From: Mixophyes australis | Taxonomy: Eukaryota > Chordata > Amphibia > Anura > Limnodynastidae | Direction: 5' to 3' | Length of the DNA: 64,000 nucleotides | Assembly: GCA_036250195.1 (NCBI GenBank) | Contig: JAVHZZ010000003.1 | Span: forward strand, 296,327,565-296,391,564 | Made by a program: the position numbers and the translations under genes | Notes under the pieces: model-generated | What the model saw: the letters and a program-made list of their open reading frames with translations, nothing else | Told to the model about the DNA's origin: nothing | Databases searched by the model: none | Shown here: positions 21,356 to 34,545 of the stretch, piece after piece | Numbering within the stretch: the stretch's first letter is position 1 | Layout: every line of letters starts with the position of its first letter

Positions 21356-21638
21356 ACATAGTTTTTTTTAATTGGTAAATGCCTTTACTGTGGGTGTAGT
21401 TTTCTTGACTGCTTGTTCTAAAAGTCCCATGAGTACTTTTGTGTACTTAATTGTTTGCTGTTAACTAAGACATTGGAGCATGTGTTCAAGGATTTAGGTA
21501 ACAAGTATGATACTGGCTTCACATGAGGACTCGTGTCTCACATGAGGAATCATGTCAGACTCATTTATTTATGTTCTATATTCATAAAGTTGGGTAATTT
21601 TGCATTTCATACTGCCAACTACAAAGTATACATTTATA

Positions 21639-21659
21639 ATTATTATTATTATTATTATT

Positions 21660-21694
<35 letters not shown>
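21639..21694. repeat. (ATT)n-(AAT)n microsatellite
   Basis: Runs of ATT switch at about 21660 to runs of AAT, making a self-complementary array. Confidence 0.95.
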
Positions 21695-21894
21695 GAAGAA
21701 GAGCTATCAGTCTAATCAACACACCTGCAACTGGATTTTTTTATGTTCACTCAACCCATTCCAATCCATTCACTTACTTATTTTTCTTTTTAAGTTTTAG
21801 ACTTTGTCAAGTACCACTTATTGTAAAGAATTTATTAGAGGAAATAAATCCCATTATCGTGTTAATTTATATAGGGGCAGCATACTGTACTCAT

Positions 21895-22226
21895 GATCAT
21901 CACCATTTATTTATATAGCGCCACTGATTCCACAGCGCTGTACAGAGAACTCATTCACATCAGTCCCTGCCCCATTGGAGCTTACAGTCTTAATTCCCTA
22001 ACACACACACAGACAGAGAGAGACTAGGGTCAATTTTAATAGCAGCCAATTAACCTACTAGTATGTTTTTGGAGTGTGGGAGGAAACCGGAGCACCCGGA
22101 GGAAACCCACGCAAGCACAGGGAGAACATACAAACTCCACACAGATAAGACCATGGTTGAGAATTTAACTCATGACCCCAGCGCTGTGAGGCAGAAGTGC
22201 TAACCATTTAGCCACCGTGCTACTAC
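21895..22226 (-). mobile_element. V-SINE-like tRNA-derived SINE
   Basis: Read on the minus strand, the head (22226 to about 22150) is tRNA-like with a TGGCTAAATGGTTAGCAC A-box region and a decayed B-box. Next comes the conserved V-SINE-type core, with TGTGTGGAGTTTGTATGTTC and TCCGGTTTCCTCCCACAC. The 3' tail is the GCGCTATATAAATAAA type common in frogs and fish. It has no coding capacity and depends on a LINE for mobility. The family is recognised from the core wording; the exact subfamily is unknown. Confidence 0.8.
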
Positions 22227-22778
22227 TCAGCAGTGTTTTACAATTGAGAACAAACACAGTAATAAAAGAGGATTGCGTATTAATAGATAAGGTAAGAGGG
22301 TCCATAGACTATAGGAAAATAGGCGTTGGATACATTAGGTTAAGTGCCACATAGTGTATATTGGTCCATCCAGATTGCAGTGTAGAGGGATGGTGTAGTG
22401 GGTTAACATCAAGTCACCAGCCAAAGTCTTGATTTGGGAAAGTCTTGAAACAGGAGCTTTATTGTGAGGAACCACAGCACAATACATGTGAACAGCAAAC
22501 CAAAGCTATGTTCCAAGTTCAAGCTCCTTCCTCCTTCAGTGGAGAGGTGTGAGACTTTCACCCTCTCAATATTCCAGCCAAGATTAAACTGATTTTGAGC
22601 CCTAAAATAGGCCAAATCTTCATCTCTATGAGGAATGGGTGGGACTTTATCCTGACTCCCAGGAGGTTAGCCTTTTCTTCAGATATGGCAGTTTCCCAAC
22701 AGGAGAGGTGGCATTGTTCTTGCCAGTCTACAGTGTACGTACAATTGCTCATTGTTAGTGCTGAAACATAAATAATAG
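22227..22778. other. Unassigned DNA
   Basis: No recognisable gene or repeat is seen. Short frames on the minus strand around 22409-22752 have no family hallmarks. Confidence 0.45.
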
Positions 22779-23040
22779 GGGTGGCAGGGTTCTTAAAAGT
22801 CTCCAGTCACATTGCTCTGTGCCATAGCTCACACAGAAAAAGGAGGGGTGGCAGTGTTCTTGTCACTCTCCAGTCACATTGCCTGTGCCAGTGCTCATAC
22901 AGAGACAGGAGGGGTGGCAGTGTTCTTGTCACTCTCCAGTCACATTGCTCTGTGCCATTGCTCATACAGAGACAGGAGGGGTGGCAATGTTCTTGTCACT
23001 CTCCAGTCACATTGTTCTTTTTATCTCTCCAGTCTTCAGT
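22779..23040. repeat. Minisatellite, about 66-bp unit
   Basis: About four units start near 22779, 22841, 22907 and 22974, each with GGGGTGGCAGTGTTCTTGTC followed by CTCCAGTCACATTG. All three frames stay open across it, so long peptides there are repeat artefacts. It adjoins the C-terminal side of the minus-strand hAT relic, and similar wording occurs after the other hAT relic near 27915-28160. Confidence 0.85.
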
Positions 23041-23260
23041 CACATTACTCTGCACCATCGATATGGATTCACATCAGTCCGCAGAACACCAGGAGCACCA
23101 AGGAGCTGCTGGCACCAGTCATGATGATACTAATCCCTTTTTATCATCTGCTCAAGCCTATGTTCAAGTGCATAGTGGTTTTAAGTCAGGGAAACTGGAA
23201 TGTAAAAACACACCTTTTACCTTTAAATAAAAAAAACACCTCTCTAATAAAGGTGAAAGT

Positions 23261-24510
23261 TTATTGTAGAAAAACATAAAATTGCCAACATGCCATTCTA
23301 CCCAAAAAATTAACAAGCATACCAGCCTCAACTAGCTCCCTTCTCTCAGCTAGATTCCAGCACCTGCAATCTACACTGTCATCATTCTCACCCTTATCCT
23401 CAACCTCATTAGTGTGTACATCATCCTCACATAATACTAATTCATCTCCATTGGAATTTACCACTACAAGTCTCTGTTCTTTGATGTAATTACCGGTAAT
23501 GGCCTTCCTCTTGGAATTTATAGTTAATTTTACAACACAGCTGTGATGATTTTTGGGCAATTCTTTTAGACCAGACCAAATGTCAAAATGTTGTGCTGAC
23601 TCATCTGCATCACCACTAGGTGTCTTGGGAAAGCTAAACTTTTTCCTAGCACCAGTTGCCAAAGAAACTGAGGGAGAAGACGGCGTTGTGTTATGTACTA
23701 CTTGAATGGTCAGCTAGCTGACTAGGAGCTCATTGCATCTCTTGAGATCTAGGTCAGTTGGAAAGAAAGAGAAGACATAGCTCTTAAACGTAGGATCATG
23801 CACAATTGTCAAAATGTAGTGATCCGATTTCAAGATGTTGATAATTCTCGGAACCTGACAAAGCAAATAAAATACTTCATCTATAAGTCCTACATAGTTA
23901 GCGGAATTGCTTAGTTTCATCTCCTCCTTCAATTTCTCTAGCTGCTTTTACAAAAGTCTAATTAGGGGTATCACTTGACTCAAGTCTGAACTCACTTCAC
24001 AGATGACTACTTAGACTGGTTTCAGTACCTTGCACAACACAGACAGTATTCTCCACTGCACTGGACTAAAGTGCATTCTCTCTCAAATTCTATTCTTATT
24101 GCAGCTGCTGCAATCTCCTACATGCTGTTGCAGAATGCCGAAAATGAGCCGAATTATTTCAGGACACAGACAACATCTACTGCATGTCACTGTCAATTTT
24201 TAAAAGACTCTATACCACCAAGTTAATTGTGTGAGCAAAACAGGGACTGTGATGGAATTGGTGGTGTTATTAGAAATTACATCCTCAGAAGAGTCCAAAC
24301 GGGATAAGCCATGTTGCAATGACATCCCTTAGTTTTCAAACAGGTTGTTAGCGATATGCCTCTTAAAGTGTAGCCGGTGATACACAAATTGTGGATACCA
24401 CTTTGCATTTGCAACAGGTTGAGGGGGGATATTTGTGTAACTGACGATGGCGCTAATGAGGATGATGAGGCACACCCCATCTGTTTTCTATATGTACATT
24501 GGTCCACCAT
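23261..24510 (-). pseudogene. hAT transposase relic, minus strand copy
   Basis: Frames at 23662-23261 and 23932-23714 match the C-terminal part of a hAT transposase, with FDIWSGLKELPKN, ILKSDHYILTIVHDPTFKS and KRCNELLVS. Upstream pieces reach about 24510 and align with 26930-27960 of the plus-strand copy (for example the rc of NNLFEN-like text near 24340). Many stops and frameshifts are present. The zinc-finger N-terminus is missing. It faces the second copy head to head. Confidence 0.8.
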
Positions 24511-24599
24511 TTTTTTAGATTGGCAAACTCACTGGGGATCAATATATATTACACACCTATATTTGGATTCATATTTTGGAATCTATTGAAGCATAGTGG

Positions 24600-27500
24600 T
24601 TATATATTTTCTTTTAGATGATGAGGATAATGTTGTTTGTGTAAGTCCTGCATCAGTGGAAGCAGTTCTTGCCAGTGATAAGGAAGGCCATTGTCATGTC
24701 TGGGCATAAGACAAAAAATCCACTTCTTATGTGTGGAATTATTTTTACCCAATCCTGACAACAGTTGTCTAGCCATTTGGAGCATTTCTAAAGCCACACA
24801 GATAACATCTTCCTCATCAATATCCTCACCAGTGATCGGAATTTTATTATTATTATTATCGTTAATTTGTAAGGCGCCACAAGGTTTCCGCAGCGCCGTA
24901 CATGGTACAAACAGTAGACTATACAGAGTAAGACAGTACAGAACAATAAACACAAAGTACCAGTACTTCAGAAACTCCAGGTAGGCAGATACAGTAGAGA
25001 CGGAGCGGAAGAACAGGTATGGAGACAAGAGGGAAGATGGGCCCTGCTCATACGAGCTTACATCCTAAGGGACGGTAAACAGAATCAGGTACATAAGGGA
25101 GCCAGTGAAGCAACGGAGAGAGAGAAAGGGGGCAGGGGAGAACCAGAAGAGGTGAGAGGTTAAGTGGATGGTTGGTAGGCCTTAAGGAACAGGTGAGTTT
25201 TAAGAGCCCGCTTGAAGGAGCACAAATTGGGTGAGAGACGAATGGAGCAAGGGAGGTAGTTCCAGTGGAGGGGGGCAGCACGGGAGAAGTCTTGGATTCT
25301 AGAGTGGGAAGAGGTGATCAGAGTGGAGGAGAGGCGGCGATCATTGGCTGAGCGCAGGGAGCGGGCGGGAGTGTGAATGGAGAGGAGGTTAGAGATGTAA
25401 GGGGCAGTAGACTGAGAGAGAGCCTTGTAAGTGGTGGTGAGGAGTTTGAAAAGGATTCTGTAGGGGAAGGGGAGCCAGTGTAAGGAAAGACAGAGAGGGG
25501 AGGCAGAGGAGGAGCGGCGTGAGAGGAAGATGAGTCTCGCAGCCGCATTGAGTATAGAGCGGAGGGGGGCAAGGCGGGAGCAGGGGAGGCCAGTAAGGAG
25601 GAGGTTGCAGTAGTCGAGACGGGAGATGATGAGAGCATGGATGATAGTTTTGGTGGCATCTTGAGAGAGGAAGGGACGGATGCGGGCAATGTTACGGAGT
25701 TGGAAGCGACAGGTTCGGGCAAGGGATTGAATGTGGGGGGCAAAAGAGAGAGAGAGGAGTCGAGAGTGACACCTAGGCAGTGGAGTTGGGTGACAGAGGA
25801 GATAGTGGAGTTGTTAACAACGATAGAGAGGTCATGGTGGGAAGGGAACCTGGGTGGGGGAAAGACAATGAGTTCGGTTTTGGAGATGTTAATTTTAAGA
25901 AAGCGAGAGGACATCCAGGATGAGATGGCTGAGAGGCAGTCAGTTACACGAGAGAGGAGGGAGGAGGAAAGATCAGGAGAAGAGATGTAGAGTTGAATAT
26001 CATCAGCATATAGGTGATACTGAAGACCGAAAGAGGAGATGAGAGCCCCAAGGGAGGAAGTATAGAGCGAAAAGAGTAAAGGGCCAAGAACAGAGCCCTG
26101 AGGGACTCCAACAGGGAGAGGGGAGGGGGTGGAGGAAGAACCAGACGTGGCTACGGAGAAGGAGCGATTAGCAAGGTATGAGGTGAACCAGGCATGGACA
26201 GAGCCAGAGAGGCCGAGTGAGAGAAGAGTTTGCAGTAGGAGGGGGTGGTCCACGGTGTCGAAGGCTGCGGAGAGGTCAAGGAGGATGAGTATGGAGTAGT
26301 GACCCTTGGATTTGGCTGATAGGAGATCATCCTGCATCCAAGTTGCTAAGGCTAGATGACTTATCCCCTACCCAGGATTCCTCTGAAGAATTCTTAAGCG
26401 TTAGTCCTACTGCTGCTGCTGGGGGTGGATCTCCAACCCAGAAGTAGACCAAGAAGAAGACTACTAGTAGTTTACAACAATTGACTGTTAAACAATCCTC
26501 TGCAAGAGGAAACAAGTATGAAAGCTGTCACCCAGTTGCAAAGCGGATCACAGACACCATGGCGGCTATGCTAGTATTAGATCTGCGTCCAATATCTACA
26601 ACTAATGCAGCCGGTTTTAGACAGTTAATTGAGGTCCTGTATCCCCACTATCAAATTCCATCACAACACCATTTTACTAGAAAAGCAATTCCTCACCTCT
26701 ACCAGAAGGTTTGATAAAATGTAATTATTGGGCTATAAAATGCCATTCTACCCACTGTACACTTAACCACAGATATGTGGACAAGCGTAACTGGACAAAC
26801 TAACGATAATTTGACCGTGACAGCAAACTGGGTTGGTGAATTGCCTTCATCAGCAGGAACAGCAGCAGCATGTACCCAACAACGCCAGATCTTTCAGAGG
26901 CAGCCTACTCTGTGTATCACTGACTTCACTAATATGCATACCGCAGACAACCTGTTTGAAAAACTAAGGGATATCATTGCAGCATGGCTTATTCCGTTTG
27001 TACTCTCCTGAGGATATGTCACCTCTGATAACGTCACCAATATTGTGAGAGCATTACAGCTGGGTGAAATCCATCACATTTTCTGTTTTGTTCACACAAT
27101 CAAGTTTGTGGTATAGAGCTTTTTCAAAAATGACAGGGACGTGCAGGAGATTCTGTCTGTGGGCCAAAAAATTTCAGGACATTTTCGGCATTCTGCAACA
27201 GCATGTAGGAATTTGCAGCAGCTGGAAGAACAATTTATTTTGGCCTGCGACCAACTGAAGCAAGAGGGGGTATCAAGGTGGAATTCCATACCTTATATAT
27301 GTTTGTGAGGATGGAGGAACAGTGAAAAGCCATCCACAATTATTCCGCAAGCCTTGACATTGGGAAAGGAGGGGGGATGTATTTTAGTCCAGCACAGTGG
27401 AGAATACTTTCTGTGTTGTGCAAGGTGCTGAAACGATTTGAAGTGGTCACCTGTGAAGTGAGTTCAGACACTGCTAGCTTGAGCAATGTGATTCCCTTAA

Positions 27501-28420
27501 TTAAACTTTTGTAAAAGCAGTTTGAGAAATTGAAGGAGGAGCTGAAACAAAGAAATTACGCTAAGTATGTCGCACTTGTAGATGAAATACTTTAATTGCT
27601 TTGCCAGGATCGAAGAGTTATCAACTTCTGGAAATCGCATCACTACATTTTAGTGACTATGCTTGATCCTAGGTTTAAGAGTTATGTCTCCTCTTTATTT
27701 CCCACTGTCCCAGATCGCAAGAGATGCAATGAGCTCCTGGTGAGCAAGTCGACAACTGAAGTGGTACCTGACACGATTGCGTCCCTTTCAGTTTCTCAGG
27801 CTACCGCTGCTAGGAAAAAACTAAGGTTTTCTAAGTGACCCAAGGATGATGCTGATGATTCAGCAGAACATTTTGATATTTGGTCTGGTCTAAAGGAATT
27901 GCCGAAAAATCGTGACACTGGAGACTTTTAATTACAATGCCAGCCCTATAATGTGTCTTTCAGCACTGAAAACTCCCACCTCTCCTGTTTCTGGGTGAGC
28001 TATGCCACAGTACAATGTCACAGGAGCCTTTGAAGAACACTGCCAGCCCTATAATTTGTCTTTTAGCGCTGAAAACTGCCACCTCTTCTGTTTCTGTGAG
28101 CTATGTCACAGTACAATGTCACTGGAGACTGCCAGGAGCACTGACACCCCTCCTCTTTCTCTTTCATTTATGACACTGCCCACCTGCACTGCAGACTGCC
28201 AACAACCCTGCTACCCCTGCTGTGTCTCTCTGTAAAATGGCGCTGGATCTCTGTGGAGGGCGGTACTTATAGAATCCAAAACTCGCGAGAACCGGCGATG
28301 CACTGATGACGTTCTTACTTCCGAGGGCGCGCGAAAGTACCGAGCCGTGGTGGCTCGGTACTCGGATCAGCGAAGTTCGGGTGTGCTCGGTTCTCGGAGA
28401 AACGAGCTTAAGCATCTCTA
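24600..28420 (+). pseudogene. hAT transposase relic, plus strand copy, split by an L2
   Basis: 24600-24840 holds a BED-finger-like N-terminus (KKSTSYVWNYF near 24709). An L2 occupies 24841-26337. The frame resumes with HPVAKRITDTMAAMLVLDLR and FRQLIEVLYPHYQIPSQHHF near 26527-26680. It continues through the catalytic region (CITDFTNMHTADNLFEKLRD, QGVSRWNS-like text) to the dimerisation zone VTMLDPRFKSYVSS and KRCNELLVS near 27650-27740. In-frame stops break it. The 3' terminus, ending CTTAAGCATCTCTA at 28420, looks like a hAT end. The matching 5' end was not found. Confidence 0.8.
24841..26337 (-). pseudogene. 5'-truncated L2-type LINE
   Basis: Minus-strand reverse transcriptase of the Jockey/L2 group. 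It begins inside the palm with [19 protein letters not shown] and continues with [33 protein letters not shown] and [13 protein letters not shown]. Near 25770, after [10 protein letters not shown], a length change in a CT run shifts the frame. The thumb and C-terminus then continue in another frame down to about 25150, including an [24 protein letters not shown] tail. The 3' end is an (ATA)n-type tail at 24841-24860. It is inserted in the plus-strand hAT relic. The near-complete coding text suggests it is not very old. Confidence 0.88.
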
Positions 28421-30040
28421 ATGAATATATGTCAAATATACTGTAAAATATAGTCTTATATATTGATAGTAGTAAGTAGTAGTAATCACTCCCATCAATT
28501 GTGCTATATTTCTAATATGACTTATTTTGAAAGTGGTTGGTGATCTGCAAAACATTGCTTCATACAAGATTACATAGTTTTAAATTGAAAAGTCTGTAGT
28601 GTAAAAGGAATAATATACCACTTTATTATAATAAATCATATTTTACAGTTAACCTCAGAGTTCTGTGACTATCAACCATGACAATAAGGAATGTGTGTGC
28701 ATTGTTTCTAGTTAATAGTTGTGCTGCCTTTCACACATGTATCCAACAGAGGGCTCAATTTTGTTGGCTCTGGACCCTTATTATTCCTTCCCTATATGAA
28801 AACACTCTTGCTTAGCATACTGAATTTGTGTCCTTGCTTATACTATATACTTTCCATATATTCTGGACTTTATTTTCCAGACTTTATACCCTCACTATAT
28901 CCTAGACTACTATTGCTTATATTCCCAACCATGATCCTCCTCTGTCAGACTGTCAGCTGGTATCCTGTGATTCTTGTGTCGTGTTGTGCTGTTTTAATTC
29001 CTATGTAATTATTTTATTATTACTCACTGGTGTTGTATGTGAGTGTACGCAAAATGGTACATTCACCTTGTCTTGTCAATATATTTTAATGGCAAAATGG
29101 AAACGATAAGACATACATATACATACTATATGTGAAAAATACTCCTCAGATGAGGGATAATAAACAGTCAAAAACAAACACCTTTTGATCTACAGTATTT
29201 TATAATCTCATAGGCTACAGAGAGTCAATATAATATGTGGGGCTGTTGGAAAAAACTGATATAATCATCTGTGTGAAGCCCCTCCTTCTCATTCACAGGG
29301 CACCTTTTCACACCCACAAAATAGAATCAGCATATATTATGTCTGATAGAGGTCAGTTTTGATATAACACAAAAGTTGGGAAACAGGAAACAATTGGGGG
29401 ACACCCATGCTTATGGGCAGTGGTCTTAAATCCAGTCAGCCAGAATGAATTAAGCTTCCAGAATAGCTGGATTTTCTATTGTTCATCTATATTGTTATCA
29501 GTGTTAGATTGCCCTCCTCTTTTGTTAGATGTTATTTATTTACACTTATCAGATTTGAATACCCCCCTACTTAGAAATCGCAACAGCTTCATATCGTATC
29601 GTATCGTATTGTATCGTATAATTCGCTCAAAATATGCAATCCCCAGGAAAAAATTCTTTAAAACATCCTGCCTTTCTAGAGCCCTCTCATTCTACCTTCC
29701 TTTCTAGTTACTTTTGCATTAACTGCTATAAGCGTACACTTATATATTCCAAAATTCCACAGGAGAAGAAAAGAGTCCTACAAATGTTGCATTTTTTTCC
29801 AGTATATATACATCTGGTGGGGAGATCATTTTTAGATAGGCCAAGTAGTTTTGTTTTAATTAACCCTTCCACACAAAAATGTCATGCATGTTCAATGAGG
29901 TTGGTCATGACAATCATGAAATTAAGTTCATAAAAGCCACAATACATCAATAAGTTCAAAGTGCTTTTAAATTAAGATTTAGGAGGGAACACAAATGCTT
30001 TGGAGAAAAAGCTCAAATAATTGGATTTCTAGCCTGTAAG
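28421..30040. other. Unassigned AT-rich DNA
   Basis: No gene or clear repeat is seen apart from a short TATCG-type run at 29592-29620. Short frames lack family hallmarks. Confidence 0.5.
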
Positions 30041-30049
30041 AGTTGAACT

Positions 30050-30400
30050 TCATCAAGTCCATCTAGACATCCAGAATCTGGGAGCGACACTGAGAACAGG
30101 ATGAGCATAAATAACCTATATGTCAATGGGATCTCAGAGGAGCCCAATATATCTAGAAGCATTCCTCACTTGCAGATTACAGCATATGTTTCCAGATAAG
30201 GACTATTTCAAAATAAGGAGTGATATGCTATGGACAGAGCACATTGGACTCTCAAATCTAAGCTACAACCTAAAGATCCCCAAGAAGATTTAATTTTACA
30301 CTTGCAGTACTTGTGGTCTAAAGAAAAGAATCTCCAAGAGGTGAGAAATCTGTTTTAAGTGGACTTTGAGGGCTTGAGGATCTAATTTGATTAATTTATA
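30050..30400 (+). pseudogene. L1 ORF1 fragment
   Basis: Broken plus-strand frames resemble the RNA-binding core and C-terminal part of L1 ORF1, with SINNLYVNGISEEP, then DRAHWTLKSKLQPKDPQED and LWSKEKNLQEVRN. ORF1 coats L1 RNA. Only a scrap remains, with stops. Confidence 0.6.
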
Positions 30401-30879
30401 GCACCGACTGCCCTGGCTTGTCAGCGAGAAATTATAGATATTGCCTGTTTACTTAGAGCCCAGAAAGATCAAGACTGCTGGGGATACTTTTTTCCCACTC
30501 CTGCCTGGAGGTGTTGGAGCATCTGCATAAACTGGGCATAGTTCTACCAATCTCCTCAATATCCAGAGATGGACTCACACCCCCATCTGGAGCGAGGCCT
30601 TGATATATAGAACCAATATCTCTCAGGACATTTTCTGACAGAAAACTTTGCACTGGGTTTCATAAGTTTGGTTGCTCACTTTTACTTGCCAAGTTCATCT
30701 GAAAAATACCTATACCTTGATGCTGGTCTGTTTTCATCCAGCACTGTTTTGTCCTAGTATTATCTGACAACTTAAAGATTACCACACACTCCCATTATTG
30801 TTATTACTACCTTTTATTTCTAAGCACCAACATATTATGCAGTGTTGTACATGGAGGTGATCATGATAGAAATAAATGA

Positions 30880-31915
30880 CTGTGACAGAAGTGCTTGGGA
30901 AGTTATTGATTTCAGATACATATGCCCCAGATTTCTGTCGTATGTGTTTTACAACCCCAGGGAGAGTGTGTGTATTTCTAGAGAAGGTTTCCTAACAGTG
31001 CTCTGACTACAGAAAGTTGTTCTAATGGTCCTTCTGGTTATGAATGGAGAGAGAAGGGCAGGCTCCATTCATTAGGCCTATTTAGGGTCTTCCAACCTGC
31101 TAGCCAGTTACTGACTAATTAGGAGTTGCACCAGTAAGCTAAAGATAAAAGGCTGTGAGGCTGTTCTCTTAGTCTCTCACTGCCTGGGGAGCAGGTTAGA
31201 GGCCTGCTACAGGCATTGCTACAGGCTACCATGGCTCAGAATGAAGCTACCAGGGTGCAGCAGTTAGCCATCGAGGAGGCCTAAAGGCAACAGCAATTGG
31301 ATATTTAGAATTGCTAAGACCGCAAAGTCCTAAAAGAGGTGGTGCAGTGTCTCACAGCCTTGTCTGAAAATGTTTTCCCAGAGGTCACAACTAGCTCCAG
31401 TTCTATACAAACTAGTAATTTTCTGCAAAAAATTACACCACAAGGTCTGTTCCCAGAGGTTGCCATTTGGGTTACATGGGGCACCCACCATCTTTCATAG
31501 GATGATGGACAAAATTCTTAGGCCCCATAGACAGTATGCTGCTGCTTACCTCAATGATGTAGTCATCTATAGTGCTGATTGGCAATCTCACTTACCCAGG
31601 GTACAGGCAGTGTTGGAACTGAAGCAGGATTAACAGCCAACCCAAAAAAGTGTTACTTAGGGATGGAGTAGGTGAAATATCTTGGACACATCATAAGCAG
31701 AGGTTTGATGTAGCCCCAACTTAATAAAACTGAGGCAATAAAAAAATGGCCACGACCTCTAAACAAGAAACAGGAGAGAGCATTCCTGGGAATTACAGGG
31801 TATTATAGAAGGTTTATACCCAATTTTGCTACTAATGCTGTTCCTTTGACTAACCTTTCCAAGGGTAAACAGTCAGTTATGCATAAGTGGAATACTGAGG
31901 CAGCAAAATGAAATA
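30880..31915 (+). pseudogene. Internally deleted Ty3/Gypsy copy
   Basis: 30880-31230 is LTR/leader-like. An ATG at 31231 opens a gag-like N-terminus (MAQNEATRVQQLAIEEA) that soon hits stops. At about 31440 it joins reverse transcriptase with LPFGLHGAPTIFHRMMDKIL and AAYLNDVVIYSADWQSHLPR, the usual YLDD being changed to YLND. A decayed thumb and RNase H start follow to about 31915. Most of gag, protease and the RT fingers are deleted. This is a different Gypsy lineage from the other three in the window. Confidence 0.75.
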
Positions 31916-34200
31916 CAGAAAATATAAATGGAAAATAAGTTTCTAACAATAAAACAGGAATACATACAAAAATAGTCATAGCACAATCACATAGCATTTG
32001 CGTAATTCTACCACCTGGGGAAGGCTAGAAAGTCTGAATAAATTATCAGTAAAAGATTGAGCCCCAAGAATTTACAATCTCTAACCTCATGTTAACAATT
32101 TTTCAACCATTTTGTTCTACCCAAACCATTCTTTCCTTATGACCTCACAGCAGGAGTCTGTCGGCATGATAAGCTGTCTTACAACAGTTTTATGGCCCCT
32201 TTTGTTCAACAACATTTCTAGTAATAAATTCTAGAAGTAGGATATGTTCTGTAGTATAACAGCATGATAGAGATATAATAATAAGTCTGAAGAAATTCCT
32301 GCCCACACATCAATGCTGGCTAGTGTTTTTGGATCAGCCCTTTTGCAGGAAGCACATAAATGTAATCATGCTTTACTGTTACTACTCTGATATAAACTTT
32401 GTAACTTTTGGGCATCCATCTAGCCCAACTTTTAATGCCCTTTTTGAAAAAAACGAATGTATGAATACCTCTGTCATGCTCACATAGCCCAATCACTTTT
32501 ACACGTCGCTTAAAACAATCCACAACTGTTAAATAGTTATACGATTTGCAATCCTCTTGTGTAAGAAGTCATGTTTATCTTTAATTCTATAAGTCAAATA
32601 TGTTTTCCCCAGTGCTTTTGGGCATACTGATTGGCCTGCGTTTGCCTTGAGTATTATTGAGTATACTAATCTGTTTTTGTCTTGAAAGGTGTAACAGGTT
32701 ACCAAGATTACAATCCTTTAATACTAGTATAAAGAAAGAAAGACAAACTGACAGAAAAGATGTACAGAAAATGATTTACTTAACTTCAAAAAATAAGGTT
32801 GGCACAAAATAATAACTTTCTGGAAATACAGCATCGGGATCCCAATTCATCTCAGCTGCCCTCTGGTTGAATCATGCATCCTAGAATTTTCATAGAGGAG
32901 GCTGACACGGCTTTTCTTCAAACACCAGAGAGATCCAAATTAATTTCTCACTATGCACTCTTTAAATAGCTTCTTCAGCCTGGATTGAAATAATAAAATT
33001 CTCCATTTTAAGCCTCATAAACCAATACTAACATTGGACTGTAAATGCCATTAGTACTAAGTATATAATATGCATTTAAGATTGATTTATATACTTATTT
33101 ATTATCCTTTATTTCTATAGCACCTATCATTATTCAGCATTGTACATAGAATATCTAATCATTTGGTGTGCTTCATATGAGCTCCATGAGAATTGCACTA
33201 TTATATGCATCAGCAACATATTGTGCATTATATACCATGCACACATAAGTGTCCCAGCACAGTACCTTGAAATTGGATTCACTACTGTGCATTAACAATG
33301 ACAACAGGGACACCCTCTAAGGTCTCTTGTAATTCTCCAGCTCCTGACCTTCAGGTGCTGCAACATACCAGCATACACTGAATGGCCTATTAATAAGATA
33401 GTCAGACTTCATAAATGGGTGAGTCTTGCAGGGGAAAGAGACTGTGTAGTGCACATTACCTCACTGTACCAACAGGCACCGTTTTAACTAAGCACTTATC
33501 AACTGGGCCACCACAAGCTATTTATCACTGCACAAGAAGAGGGCTCAGTTCTGCTGGCAACAGCTGATAGTCTTCCAAATATTCAGGAAGTGGGAGAGTT
33601 GATCTAGAAGCTGTTTGTAATGTAGCTATATAACTATCTCTGCCATTGATTGTTCAGCACTGGTTGCTCAGTTTTCCTAAATTACCCAACCATGCCTCCC
33701 AAAGTTTCCCTAGCAGATCCAATTTTCCTGGTTGTCCGCTGTTAAAATTACATGTAACATCCCCTCCGGTGTTGTTGTTCACACCTCCCAGTGACTGATT
33801 GTGTGGCAGTAGGACCCAGAGGAGAAACATCAGGAATTTTGCTTAGCAACATCAGGCAGGTATGAGCTGAGGAGATCTATGTGTGGAGAGTGACAACCAG
33901 GGACCCAGGACAGAGGGGAGGAGGTCCTAGGAATCCCTTTGTAATCTGAAGATCTGGTCCATCACCTGCTGCCACTAGGGGCCAAAGTACAACATCACTG
34001 ACATAATACTAGTGACATGGGACAGATTTCAGGGATAAGTTACCTCAGAATGTGACAGGATGATAGAATGGAGAGGCAATGGGCATTGAAGGGGTTGAGA
34101 AATAATACTCCTGCAGAGGACAGGAGAGAGATAGTACCCCCCAGAGGAAGGGTGCAATATGAAACCACTGCAGAGGAGGGGTGAGAGATATTACTCATGC
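31916..34200. other. Unassigned DNA with possible LTR debris
   Basis: No gene is seen. Text at 32100-32970 has the flavour of a minus-strand LTR, but no termini or duplication can be fixed. A short SINE/LINE-tail-like piece (TTTATTTCTATAGCACC) lies near 33108. Confidence 0.35.
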
Positions 34201-34214
34201 AGAGGAAGTACATT

Positions 34215-34545
34215 AAGAACTGTGCAGGAGGAGACAGAAGATGTATATAGGAACTGTACATATTTACTTTATCACTGCAACAGTTTAAGAATGTGCTGGA
34301 GTAAAGAAGGAGTGTAAATAAAGAGTTTATTTTGCAATACAGAGATGGTCTGGCGCCCAAATGACTGAGACATCTGATTGCACTGCACCACCAAGTTACA
34401 TCACCTGTGTCCCAACATCTTCACAGAGACTTTGTAAAAAATAACCTGCATGTGCGGGAACCGTCAGGGCTGAGAAGAAGGAGCAACGCCTAAATTATGC
34501 ACCTCAACAATAGACACAGTGACAGAGGGTTATATACAACTGTGG
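34215..34545. repeat. Dispersed repeat family R2, copy A
   Basis: Closely resembles 58220-58570. Shared strings include CACTGCAACAGTTTAAGAAT, ATCTGATTGCACTGCACC and CAGAGGGT near the end. A GTAAATAAAGA string could be a polyadenylation signal. Class unknown; a non-autonomous LTR-type repeat is possible. Confidence 0.7.

Noticed and set aside
22781..23279. Overlapping 149- and 155-codon frames
   Set aside because: They are translations of a 66-bp minisatellite whose unit has no stops; the peptide repeats.
25637..25990. 117-codon Glu-rich plus-strand frame
   Set aside because: Antisense of the L2 reverse transcriptase, which has clear motifs on the minus strand.
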